Below are positions 31,727-39,039 of a stretch of DNA of 64,000 nucleotides, one piece after another. The DNA comes from JACDAN01 sp963802375 (GTDB taxonomy: Bacteria > Actinomycetota > Thermoleophilia > Gaiellales > Gaiellaceae), in NCBI GenBank assembly GCA_963802375.1, contig CAWDIJ010000010.1:248001-312000 (forward strand), given 5' to 3'. A model generated the notes under the pieces. The model saw nothing but the letters and a program-made list of their open reading frames with translations, ran no database searches and was not told the origin of the DNA. The translations under genes and the position numbers were made by a program. The first letter of the stretch is position 1; every line of letters begins with the position of its first letter.

Positions 31727-33724
31727 ATGGCTGACGAACAGGGACAGAACCGCCCCAACAGGCCGATTCGGCCGCGCCAGGCGCCCGGAGGCGGCCGGCG
31801 CAAGCGCCGCGTGGTCATCGACTCGCAGGCGAACAGGCCGCGTCCCGATTCGCGCCAGGCGCGCGACCGCACCGATCGCCAGCCGAAGCAGCCGCGCGAG
31901 GTCGTCCTGCCGACCGGCCCGGTCACGGTTCAGTCGGGCGTCACGGTCAAGGAGCTCTCGCACGCACTCGGAATCCCGGTCGCGCAGATCATCAAGATCA
32001 TGATGGGACTGGGGGAGATGGTCACCATCACGAAGTCGCTCTCCGACGAGGCAGTCGGGCTGATCGCCGCCGACCCAAGCGTCAACCGCGAGGTCACCAT
32101 CAAGCACGCGGACGAGGAGGACGACGAGCCCGAAGCCTTTGACGATCCGGAAGAATCGCTCCAGGCCAGGCCGCCGGTGGTCACGATCATGGGCCACGTC
32201 GACCACGGAAAGACGACGCTGCTCGATGCGATCCGCGAGTCCGCGGTCGTCGAGACCGAGGCCGGCGGGATCACGCAGCACATCGGTGCCTACCAAGTCG
32301 AGCACGACGGCCGGAAGCTGACCTTCCTGGACACACCCGGCCACGAGGCTTTCACCGCTATGCGCGCCCGGGGCGCCAAGGTGACGGACATCGCCGTCCT
32401 GGTCGTAGCCGCCGACGACGGCGTCATGCCGCAGACGCGCGAGTCGATCTCGCACGCGAACGCGGCCGCTGTCCCGATCGTCGTCGCGGTCAACAAGATC
32501 GACGTCCCCGACGGGGACCCGAATCGGGTGCGCGGAGACCTCGCCGCCGAGGGCCTGCAGCCTGAGGAGTGGGGCGGGACCATCCAGTTCTCCGACGTGT
32601 CGGCGAAGCAGAAGCAGAACCTCGACGATCTGCTCGAGAAGGTGCTGCTCGTCGCCGACGCGGAGCTCGAGCTGACCGCCAACCCCAGCGCGGAGGCGTC
32701 CGGCCCGATCATCGAGTCCCGGCTCGACGTCGGTCGCGGTCCGGTCGCGACGATGCTCGTCCAGCGCGGGACCCTCAAGGTCGGCGACGCAATCGTCGCG
32801 GGCGACGCGTGGGGCCGTGTGCGGGCGCTCTACGACTTCCGCGGCGAGAAGGTCGAGGAGGCGAGGCCCGGCGAGCCGGTCGAGATCCTCGGGTTCGACC
32901 ACCCGCCCCCCGCCGGCGAGCTCGGCCGTGTCGTCGAGAACGAGCGGGACGCACGCCAGCGAGCGCAGGTTCGCGGGGAGCGCCTGCGGCGCGAGCAGCT
33001 CGCGACCGCCGCGAAGGCGGGCCCGTCGCTCGAGCAGCTCTTCACGCAGCTCCAGGCCGGGGCCGTCCAGGACCTGAACCTCATCCTCAAGGGGGACGTG
33101 CAGGGCTCGGTCGAGGCGGCCGTGTCCGAGCTCCAGAAAATCCAGCACCCCGAGGTGCGCGTGAACGTCATCCACCAGGGCGTCGGCGGGATCAGCGAGG
33201 GCGACGTCAACCTCGCGTCGGCGTCGAACGCGCTCGTCGTCGGGTTCAACGTGCGCCCGTCGGCCGAGGCGCGCCAGCTCGCCGAGCGCGAGGGCGTCGA
33301 GATCCGTACCTATCGGGTCATCTACCAGCTCACCGAGGACATCGAACAGGCGCTCGTCGGCATGCTCAAGCCGGTCACGACCGAGGAGAGCCTCGGCGAG
33401 GCCGAGGTGCGCGAGACGTTCCGCGCCTCCCGGGTCGGGACGATCGCCGGCTGCATGGTCACGAGCGGCCTCGTCCGCCGCGGCGCGCAGGTCCGTGTCG
33501 TCCGCGACGGAACGGTCATCTACGAGACGACGATCGACTCGCTCAAGCGCTTCCAGGACGACGCGCGCGAGGTCACCGAGGGCTTCGAGTGCGGCATCCA
33601 CCTCGCGAACTTCGACGACGTCAAGGTCGGCGACATCCTCGAGGCTTACGAGACGCGGCAGGTCGAGCGGACCGATCTCGAGACGCCTGCCCCCGAGCCG
33701 GCGGCGACGACGGCCGACACCTAA
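31727..33724 (+). CDS. infB: Translation initiation factor IF-2
   Basis: A 665-residue IF2 GTPase that brings fMet-tRNA to the 30S subunit. A short basic N-terminal segment (1-60) precedes the IF2_N subdomain (VTVKELSHALGIPVAQIIKIMM). G1 is GHVDHGKTT (about 157), G3 DTPGHEA, G4 NKID. Later domains include FNVRPSAEARQLAE and a C-terminal fMet-tRNA domain with GTIAGCMVTSG. It is shorter than typical actinobacterial IF2 (often 900 or more), lacking the long low-complexity N-terminus. Confidence 0.96.
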   Translation: MADEQGQNRPNRPIRPRQAPGGGRRKRRVVIDSQANRPRPDSRQARDRTDRQPKQPREVVLPTGPVTVQSGVTVKELSHALGIPVAQIIKIMMGLGEMVTITKSLSDEAVGLIAADPSVNREVTIKHADEEDDEPEAFDDPEESLQARPPVVTIMGHVDHGKTTLLDAIRESAVVETEAGGITQHIGAYQVEHDGRKLTFLDTPGHEAFTAMRARGAKVTDIAVLVVAADDGVMPQTRESISHANAAAVPIVVAVNKIDVPDGDPNRVRGDLAAEGLQPEEWGGTIQFSDVSAKQKQNLDDLLEKVLLVADAELELTANPSAEASGPIIESRLDVGRGPVATMLVQRGTLKVGDAIVAGDAWGRVRALYDFRGEKVEEARPGEPVEILGFDHPPPAGELGRVVENERDARQRAQVRGERLRREQLATAAKAGPSLEQLFTQLQAGAVQDLNLILKGDVQGSVEAAVSELQKIQHPEVRVNVIHQGVGGISEGDVNLASASNALVVGFNVRPSAEARQLAEREGVEIRTYRVIYQLTEDIEQALVGMLKPVTTEESLGEAEVRETFRASRVGTIAGCMVTSGLVRRGAQVRVVRDGTVIYETTIDSLKRFQDDAREVTEGFECGIHLANFDDVKVGDILEAYETRQVERTDLETPAPEPAATTADT

Positions 33725-33729
33725 CCCTC

Positions 33730-34029
33730 GTGGGCGCCGGCTTCGTCGGCATCCTCAGCGTCGAGCTCCACTTCCCGGAAGCGGGGTCGCTGAAGGGGAA
33801 GCGGAAGTTCGTCAAGTCCGCGAAGGCACAGCTCCAGAACCGGTTCGGCGCCTCGGTCGCCGAGGTCGACCACCACGAGCTCTGGCAGCGGAGCAGGCTG
33901 ACCGTCGCCTGCGTCGCGCGCGAGCACCGCGAGGCCGAGACGCTGCTCGAGGAGGCCGTCCGGTACCTGAGCGGACAAGAGTACGAGCTCGTGCGCGTAG
34001 AACGAGAAGTCGTGGTGCCCGATGAGTGA
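33730..34029 (+). CDS. DUF503 family (YlxP-like) protein
   Basis: A 99-residue DUF503 protein: GILSVELHFPEAGSLKGKR, RFGASVAEVDHHELWQRSRL. The family sits between infB and rbfA in many Gram-positives (YlxP) and is uncharacterised, probably ribosome-linked. GTG start five bases after infB; overlaps rbfA by eight bases. Confidence 0.9.
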   Translation: MGAGFVGILSVELHFPEAGSLKGKRKFVKSAKAQLQNRFGASVAEVDHHELWQRSRLTVACVAREHREAETLLEEAVRYLSGQEYELVRVEREVVVPDE

Positions 34030-34369
34030 CCGAATGCGGCGCGTGAACGCCGCCGTCCGCGAGGTGCTCTCCGAGGCCGTCGGCGAGCTGAAGGATCCCC
34101 GGATCGGCTTCGTCACCGTCACGGGCGTCAAGACGACGGCCGACCTGCAACAGGCAGTCGTCTTCGTCAGCGTCCTCGGCAGCGAGCGCAAGCGGGAGAA
34201 GACGATCCAGGGCCTCCAGGCGGCGCACGGCATCCTCCAGTCCCGGATCGCCCGGGAGCTGCGACTGAAGCGGACTCCGCAGCTGACCTTCGAATACGAT
34301 CCCTCGGTCGAGCGCGGCGTGCGCATGACCCAACTCATCGATGAGCTCGCCCCAGACGACCCGGAGTGA
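34022..34369 (+). CDS. rbfA: Ribosome-binding factor A
   Basis: A 115-residue RbfA, a KH-fold 30S maturation factor. Start MSDRMRRVNAAVREVLSEAV, core KDPRIGFVTVTGVKTTADLQQAVVFVSVLG, end LKRTPQLTFEYDPSVERG. ATG overlaps DUF503; its end overlaps the DHH gene by 29 bases. Confidence 0.95.
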   Translation: MSDRMRRVNAAVREVLSEAVGELKDPRIGFVTVTGVKTTADLQQAVVFVSVLGSERKREKTIQGLQAAHGILQSRIARELRLKRTPQLTFEYDPSVERGVRMTQLIDELAPDDPE

Positions 34370-35354
34370 CCTCTCCGCAGTCGCGGATGCGATTCGGACC
34401 CACGACCGCTTCCTGCTGACCACTCACGAGAACCCTGACGGCGATGCGCTCGGCTCGCTGCTCGCCGCCAAGCTGGCGCTCGACGCGCTCGGCAAGGAGT
34501 CCGTGATGTTCCTCCCGGGCCAGGCGCCGCTGCCGGCCGAGTACCGGTTCATGCCGCTCGAAGAAGTGCGGCGGGAGCTGCCCGACGACGTCGAGGAGCG
34601 CGTGCTCTTCGCGCTCGACTGCGCGAACGAGAGCCGGCTCGGGCCCGGGCGGGAGGCGATCGACCGCGCACCGCTCGTCCTCAACGTCGACCACCATCAC
34701 GACAACTCGCGCTTCGGGGACGTGAACGTCGTCGATGCGGACGCCTCGTCAACGGGGGAGATCGTCCGCGACCTCCTGGACGAGCTCGGCGTCGGGCTGA
34801 CGCCGGAGCTGGCGGAGGCGATCTACATCGCGCTCGTCACGGACACGGGGCGCTTCCAGTACGCGAACACCACGCCGAAGGCGCTCCGGCTGGCCGCCGA
34901 GCTGGTGGAGGCGGGCGCGGACGTCCATCGCGTCTTCCAGTCGATCTACGAGTCGGTGCAGCTGGCGAAGCTGAAGCTGCTCGCGCGGGCGCTGGAGCGG
35001 GCGCAGGTGTACGAGGGCGGCGGAATCGTCGTCTCCTACCTCCTGAAGACCGACTTCGCCGAGGTCGGAGCCGCCGAGCCGTACTCGGAGGGGATCATCG
35101 ACTTCCTCCGGGCAGTGGAGGGCGCCGACATGGCTGCGCTGATCCGGGAGCCGCCGGCGCCGGGCAGGCCCGCACGTCGGGTGAGTCTCCGCTCGAGCTC
35201 CGACGAGGTCGACGTGTCAGCGATTGCGCGGGCTTCGGGCGACGGCGGAGGGCACCGCCAGGCAGCCGGGTTCTCGTCCTCCAAGGAGATCCCCGAGATC
35301 GTCGAGTTCATCCGCGAGCAGTACGCGGAAGCCCGCGCTGGTGCTCGCGGATGA
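34341..35354 (+). CDS. DHH/DHHA1 phosphoesterase (NrnA-like oligoribonuclease / pAp phosphatase)
   Basis: A 337-residue DHH-family enzyme. Metal motifs: THENPDGDALGSLLAAKLAL (motif I), ALDCANESR (II), NVDHHHDNSRFGDVN (III, the DHH signature) and TDTGRFQYANTT (IV); the C-terminal DHHA1 domain ends with GDGGGHRQAAGF (RNA/nucleotide-binding GGGH). NrnA degrades nano-RNA and dephosphorylates pAp. Position after rbfA and before truB is conserved in Gram-positives. Confidence 0.92.
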   Translation: MSSPQTTRSDLSAVADAIRTHDRFLLTTHENPDGDALGSLLAAKLALDALGKESVMFLPGQAPLPAEYRFMPLEEVRRELPDDVEERVLFALDCANESRLGPGREAIDRAPLVLNVDHHHDNSRFGDVNVVDADASSTGEIVRDLLDELGVGLTPELAEAIYIALVTDTGRFQYANTTPKALRLAAELVEAGADVHRVFQSIYESVQLAKLKLLARALERAQVYEGGGIVVSYLLKTDFAEVGAAEPYSEGIIDFLRAVEGADMAALIREPPAPGRPARRVSLRSSSDEVDVSAIARASGDGGGHRQAAGFSSSKEIPEIVEFIREQYAEARAGARG

Positions 35355-35371
35355 CGTCCCTTGCGGCAGGC

Positions 35372-35457
35372 GCGGCGGAGCCGCCGCAGCAATGTTGCGG
35401 GAGCGTGGGCGGAGCCCATGCTCCCTTGGCCCGGCGGGAGCCGAGCCGGCCAGGAGG
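35372..35457. repeat. Three GGAGCC-centred hairpins in tandem
   Basis: The gap between the DHH gene and truB holds GCGGCGGAGCCGCCGC (35372-35387), a 12-bp stem GGGAGCGTGGGC/GCCCATGCTCCC (35399-35425) and a GGCCCGGC.../GCCGGCC pair, each with GGAGCC at or near the loop. No T-run. A possible RNA-processing or repeat element; no ORF is supported. Confidence 0.5.
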
Positions 35458-35462
35458 GCGAG

Positions 35463-36116
35463 GTGCCGCCCAGAGGGCTTGACCCCGCGGGGCTCGTCCT
35501 CGTCGACAAGCCGGCGGGCCCGTCGTCCTTCGCACTCGTGCGCGACCTCCGTGACCGGACCGGGGCACGGGCAGGTCACGCCGGGACGCTGGATCCGTTC
35601 GCGACCGGCCTGCTCCTCGTCCTCCTCGGGCGGTTCACGAAGGAGCAGAACCGCCTCGTCGGACTGGACAAGCGGTACCTGACGGAGATCGACCTCACGG
35701 CCCGAACGAGCACGGGTGATCCCGAGGGCGAGGTCGTCGAGGAGCTCGACCCGCCGGACGCCGCCGAGCTGGCGCGCCGGCTCGAAGGGGTGCAGGGCGA
35801 GATCGAGCTGCCGGTCCCGGCCGCCTCGGCGGTGAAAGTCGGAGGCGAGCGCGCGTACAGGCTCCACCGGCGCGGCGTTGCCGTCGAGATGCCTGTGCGC
35901 CGCTCGACGGTCCGTCAGCTCAGGCTCGTCGAGTTCGACGGGAAGGTCGCAACGCTCGACCTGCTCGTCAGCTCCGGAACATACGTCCGGTCGATCGCCG
36001 AGGCGCTCGGCGGGCACTGTGCGAGCCTCCGGCGGACCGAGGTCGGCCCGTTCAGGGTCGACGATGCCGACTCGACGCGAATCCTTCCTCCCGACGAGGC
36101 GCTGGCGGCGCTGTGA
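35463..36116 (+). CDS. truB: tRNA pseudouridine-55 synthase TruB, short form
   Basis: A 217-residue TruB, making pseudouridine 55 in the T-loop of tRNA. Catalytic Asp in HAGTLDPFATGLLL; upstream GLVLVDKPAGPSSF; RYLTEIDLTARTSTGD; SGTYVRSIAEALG. GTG at 35463 is set by GGAGGGCGAG just upstream; the longer ORF would read through hairpins. About 80 residues shorter than usual: the C-terminal PUA-like domain is absent. It overlaps ribF by four bases (GTGA). Confidence 0.92.
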   Translation: MPPRGLDPAGLVLVDKPAGPSSFALVRDLRDRTGARAGHAGTLDPFATGLLLVLLGRFTKEQNRLVGLDKRYLTEIDLTARTSTGDPEGEVVEELDPPDAAELARRLEGVQGEIELPVPAASAVKVGGERAYRLHRRGVAVEMPVRRSTVRQLRLVEFDGKVATLDLLVSSGTYVRSIAEALGGHCASLRRTEVGPFRVDDADSTRILPPDEALAAL

Positions 36117-36979
36117 AGGTCGCGTCGTCGCCGCAGGAGCTGGGAGGGGGCGAGCGGGCTGTCGCCCTCGGCACCTTCGACGGCGTCCATCTCGGTCACC
36201 GCCGTGTGATCGAGGCGGCGCTCGCCGCCGGCCCGCAGGCGGCGGTCCTCACGTTCGATCCACACCCACGGGTCGCACTGGGGAACCGTGTCGAGCTGAT
36301 CTCCACGTTGGAGCGGCGGCTCGAGCTGTTCGAGGCGCTCGGCGTGGAGGAAACGCTCGTGCTGCCGTTCACGCCCGACCTCTCGCTGGCGACGCCCGAG
36401 GAGTTCGCCCGGTCCGTCCTCGAGCCGCTCGGCGCCAAGGTCGTTGTTGCCGGCGCGAACTTCCGCTTCGGCCGCGGTCGCTCGGGCGACATGAACCTGC
36501 TAGCAGATCTCGGCTTCGACGCACGGCCGGTGCCCCTCCTCGAGGGCGTGTCGTCCAGCCGCATCCGCCAGCTGGCCGGCGCGGGGGAGGTCGGCCGCGC
36601 CGCGAAGCTGCTCGGCCGGCCGGTCGAGGTGGAGGGAAGCGTAGTCGCCGGCGATGCGAGGGGCGGGACGCTCGGCTTCCCTACGGCCAACCTGGCCGTC
36701 CCGTCGGAGCTCCTTGTGCCGGCGTTCGGGATCTACACCGGCGAGGCCCTCGGCAGGCGGGCGGCTACGTCGATCGGCGTCAACCCGCACTACGGCGGCG
36801 AGGAGCGCCGCGTCGAGGCGTTCCTCCTCGAGTACGAGGGCGACCTCTACGGCCAACGGCTCGTGGTCGAGCTCTGGGAGCGCCTGCGGGAGGAACGGGC
36901 GTTCGACTCGGAGCTGGACCTGATCGAGCAGATCGAGCGCGACGTGGAGGCCGCGCGAGCAGCCGTCCGGCCCGTGTAG
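36113..36979 (+). CDS. ribF: Bifunctional riboflavin kinase / FAD synthetase
   Basis: A 288-residue RibF. The N-terminal nucleotidyltransferase has ALGTFDGVHLGHRRVI (HxGH-type), TFDPHPR, VVAGANFRFGRGRSGD and SSSRIRQL; the C-terminal flavokinase has GGTLGFPTANL, GIYTGEA, IGVNPHYGGEERRVEAFLLEY and EDLYGQ-like GDLYGQRL. Makes FMN and FAD. Start overlaps the truB stop; truB-ribF order is common. Confidence 0.95.
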   Translation: MKVASSPQELGGGERAVALGTFDGVHLGHRRVIEAALAAGPQAAVLTFDPHPRVALGNRVELISTLERRLELFEALGVEETLVLPFTPDLSLATPEEFARSVLEPLGAKVVVAGANFRFGRGRSGDMNLLADLGFDARPVPLLEGVSSSRIRQLAGAGEVGRAAKLLGRPVEVEGSVVAGDARGGTLGFPTANLAVPSELLVPAFGIYTGEALGRRAATSIGVNPHYGGEERRVEAFLLEYEGDLYGQRLVVELWERLREERAFDSELDLIEQIERDVEAARAAVRPV

Positions 36980-37026
36980 CCCTCCTTGATCGCAAGTTTC
37001 CGCAGGCTGCGGGATCTTCGCTTGAC

Positions 37027-37257
37027 ATGGGAGTCTACGGCGGTGAGGAACCTCGGCCCACGGCGGGGATAGAGCGCGTTCGTTGCCTCGGTTGCAGTGC
37101 CGCCTACATCAAGCCGGCCGGAGGGGGAACGGTGAGCGCGAATCCCGGCTGTCCCGAGTGCGGCTACGTCGGCTGGGTGCTCGAGCACGTGGCGGTCAGG
37201 CGGGCTGGCGAGCTGAGCCGCTCCTTCTCGGGTCGCCTGCGGCGCCGGACCGGGTGA
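37027..37257 (+). CDS. Small zinc-ribbon protein
   Basis: A 76-residue protein with two CxxC knuckles (RCLGCSAAY and GCPECGYVGW), forming a zinc ribbon near residues 19-46. Function unknown; similar small ribbons occur near ribF/rpsO in related genomes as unassigned proteins. A CCGCA/TGCGG hairpin (37000-37012) precedes it. Its last 62 bases overlap, in antisense, the end of the gamma-glutamyltransferase-like gene. Confidence 0.65.
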   Translation: MGVYGGEEPRPTAGIERVRCLGCSAAYIKPAGGGTVSANPGCPECGYVGWVLEHVAVRRAGELSRSFSGRLRRRTG

Positions 37258-38542
37258 CGGCGCTGACCCCGCCGAAGTAGTGGTGGCGAGACGGCCAGAG
37301 ACGAACGGCGAACTCGGCAGCCTCGAGCGCCTCGTGGACCTCGTCGGGGAAGCCGGGCTCGAGGTGGACGACGCCGGCGGCGGGGTGCAGCCGTGGCCGC
37401 TCAACGGCATCTCGAGCGCTCAGGCCGTCGTCGAGCACACCGACCGCGACCTGGACGAGGGCGCTCCGAAGCCTCGTCCCGCCGGCTGCGCCGACCGCGA
37501 GCGCTAGACCGTCACCGTCGAAGACCAGGGTCGGCGCCATCATGCTGGCCATCCGCCGGCCCGGCGTGAGCTCGCCGACGAGCAGATCCGCCTCGCCGAG
37601 CATCGAGTTCAGATGCAGGTCGAGGCCCGGGAGCCAGTCACCGGAGCCGAGGCCGAGGCTCGTCGTGAGCACCACGGCGTTGCCGGCCCGGTCAACGACG
37701 GTCAGGTTGGTCGTGTCCCCGTTCCGGTCCGGCTCCGCAAGCGCCTTCGCAAGGCGGACGGGGTCAGACCCCGTCACAGATCTGTAGAGCGGAAGCGGGC
37801 TGGACAGGCCGATTCGGGACGCGAACTCGTAGCCGGAGCGTTCGACGCGGCCGGGCTCGCGCCACACCGCCGCATAGGCGTCGAGATCCGCCTGCGTGAC
37901 GAGACCTCCGCGCTCCGCCATAAGGGCAAGCAGCGCAGACTCGACCGTGGGACTGCGCGGGCCCTCCTCGGCGAGCGCCTCGAGAGCGGTGACGAGGCCC
38001 GGCTGTTCCAGCCGCTCGCCCTCGGCAAGGAGCCGGCCCTCGCGCCGGTAGATCCGCCCGCCCTCGCGCATCGTCATCACCGGCGCCAGCATCTCCAGGC
38101 AGGCCGCCTGCGCCAGGGGGAAATCGCACCCCTCGCGGGCGAGCCGCAGCGCCGGCTCGACGAGGCGCGCCCAGCCGAGGCTTCCGTCGCGCCGCCAGAG
38201 CTCGCCGAGGCCGGCCAGCACGCCCGGGACGCCGCACGAGCCGATGCCAACTGCGTAGTGGACGAGCTCGGTCCCGAACGGCACCTCCAGGTGCTCCAGC
38301 TCCAGCACCCGCGGCTCCGCGCCCAAGCCCGGAACTGCCACGAAGAAGTCCAGCGTGCTGACCTCACCGTTGCGCAGCACGATCGCGTGCCCGCCGCCCA
38401 GGAGCCCGGTCATGACCGTCTCGGCCACGCACGACGCCAGCGACGCCGCCACGGCCGCGTCCGCGGCGTTGCCGCCCTCCTCGAGGATCTCGATGCCCGC
38501 GTCGACGGTCGCGGGGTGTCCCGCAGCCACGGCGGCTCTCAT
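37196..38542 (-). CDS. Gamma-glutamyltranspeptidase-like Ntn hydrolase
   Basis: A 448-residue GGT-family protein. Large-subunit start AAGHPATVDAGIEILEEGGNAADAAVA; GLLGGGHAIVL; internal cleavage site with nucleophile Thr in GDTTNLTVVDRAGNAV; small subunit MMAPTLVF, VGAAGGTRLRSALVQV. No signal peptide, so probably cytoplasmic, unlike classical periplasmic GGT. It is shorter than usual (550-600). Divergent from rpsO. Contains the 20-bp motif of carB at 37760-37779. Substrate uncertain: gamma-glutamyl or other amide. Confidence 0.85.
   Translation of the reverse strand: MRAAVAAGHPATVDAGIEILEEGGNAADAAVAASLASCVAETVMTGLLGGGHAIVLRNGEVSTLDFFVAVPGLGAEPRVLELEHLEVPFGTELVHYAVGIGSCGVPGVLAGLGELWRRDGSLGWARLVEPALRLAREGCDFPLAQAACLEMLAPVMTMREGGRIYRREGRLLAEGERLEQPGLVTALEALAEEGPRSPTVESALLALMAERGGLVTQADLDAYAAVWREPGRVERSGYEFASRIGLSSPLPLYRSVTGSDPVRLAKALAEPDRNGDTTNLTVVDRAGNAVVLTTSLGLGSGDWLPGLDLHLNSMLGEADLLVGELTPGRRMASMMAPTLVFDGDGLALAVGAAGGTRLRSALVQVAVGVLDDGLSARDAVERPRLHPAAGVVHLEPGFPDEVHEALEAAEFAVRLWPSRHHYFGGVSAVTRSGAAGDPRRSGSARQPA
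37760..37779. repeat. 20-bp dispersed palindromic motif, copy 2 (inside the GGT-like gene)
   Basis: GGGGTCAGACCCCGTCACAG, identical to 17763-17782. On the coding strand it is read in frame as SVTGSDPVR, placed between otherwise GGT-like blocks. Confidence 0.75.
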
Positions 38543-38578
38543 GCGTTGCTACCCTAACGACGCCCGCAGACCCGGCTC

Positions 38579-38599
38579 GCCATGCAGCTTCCGCATGGC
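38579..38599 (+). promoter_or_regulatory. rpsO leader hairpin
   Basis: GCCATGC (38579-38585) pairs perfectly with GCATGGC (38593-38599) 40 bases before the rpsO GTG. A -10-like TACCCT (38550-38555) precedes it. S15 represses its own translation in many bacteria through leader structures; this hairpin is a candidate site. Confidence 0.45.
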
Positions 38600-38638
38600 T
38601 CGGCGGGGACTGCGGATTCGTCTAGAGGAGGTCGAAAG

Positions 38639-38908
38639 GTGACCCTCACCAAGGAAGCCAAGCAGGAGATCATCGGAAAGCACGGCCGTGCAGAGGCCGA
38701 CACCGGCTCTGCCGAGGTCCAGATCGCGCTGCTGACGGCGCGCATCAACTATCTCACCGAGCATCTCAGGACGCACGCGAAGGATCACTACTCGCGCCGC
38801 GGCCTGCTCAAGCTCGTGGGCAAGCGCCGCCGGCTCCTGAACTATCTGCAGAAGAAGGATCTGGAGGGTTACCGGAACCTGATCAAGGAGCTCGGTCTGC
38901 GGAGATAG
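38639..38908 (+). CDS. rpsO: Ribosomal protein S15
   Basis: An 89-residue uS15, exactly the family length. Blocks: TKEAKQEIIGKHGRAEADTGSAEVQIALLT, HLRTHAKDHYSRRGLLKLVGKRRRLLNYL. GTG at 38639 lies eight bases after GGAGGT; the ORF extension upstream to 38582 would cover the leader hairpin. Followed by pnp, the ancient rpsO-pnp pairing. Confidence 0.97.
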   Translation: MTLTKEAKQEIIGKHGRAEADTGSAEVQIALLTARINYLTEHLRTHAKDHYSRRGLLKLVGKRRRLLNYLQKKDLEGYRNLIKELGLRR

Positions 38909-38918
38909 GGGATTTCAT

Positions 38919-39034
38919 GCCGTGCCAGACTTCAGTCTGGCTCGGCGCACCCGAAGGAACCGGAGGGTGGAAGTTTGGGCGAGGGCCAGCCGAGGGGCCT
39001 TGACCCAAACCTCCACTCTCCACGAAGAGTGGAG
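38919..39034 (+). promoter_or_regulatory. pnp leader: three hairpins, ribosome-binding site inside the last
   Basis: Hairpin 1: CCAGACTTCAGTCTGG core (38925-38940). Hairpin 2: GTTTGGG (38973-38979) with CCCAAAC (39004-39010). Hairpin 3: CTCCACTCT (39011-39019) with AGAGTGGAG (39026-39034), which holds the GGAG of the pnp ribosome-binding site six bases before ATG. Position and form fit the known feedback control of pnp through leader duplexes. Confidence 0.65.
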
Positions 39035-39039
39035 GACAG

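Noticed and set aside
30812..33601. 929-codon open frame on the minus strand across infB, ylxR and the end of nusA
   Set aside because: Its translation is Asp/Arg/Leu-rich shadow sequence with no recognisable domain, while the plus strand carries complete, conserved nusA and infB.
35361..35462. N-terminal extension of truB from 35361
   Set aside because: It would translate three hairpins into an atypical Arg-rich leader; GTG 35463 has a good ribosome-binding site and the family N-terminus.
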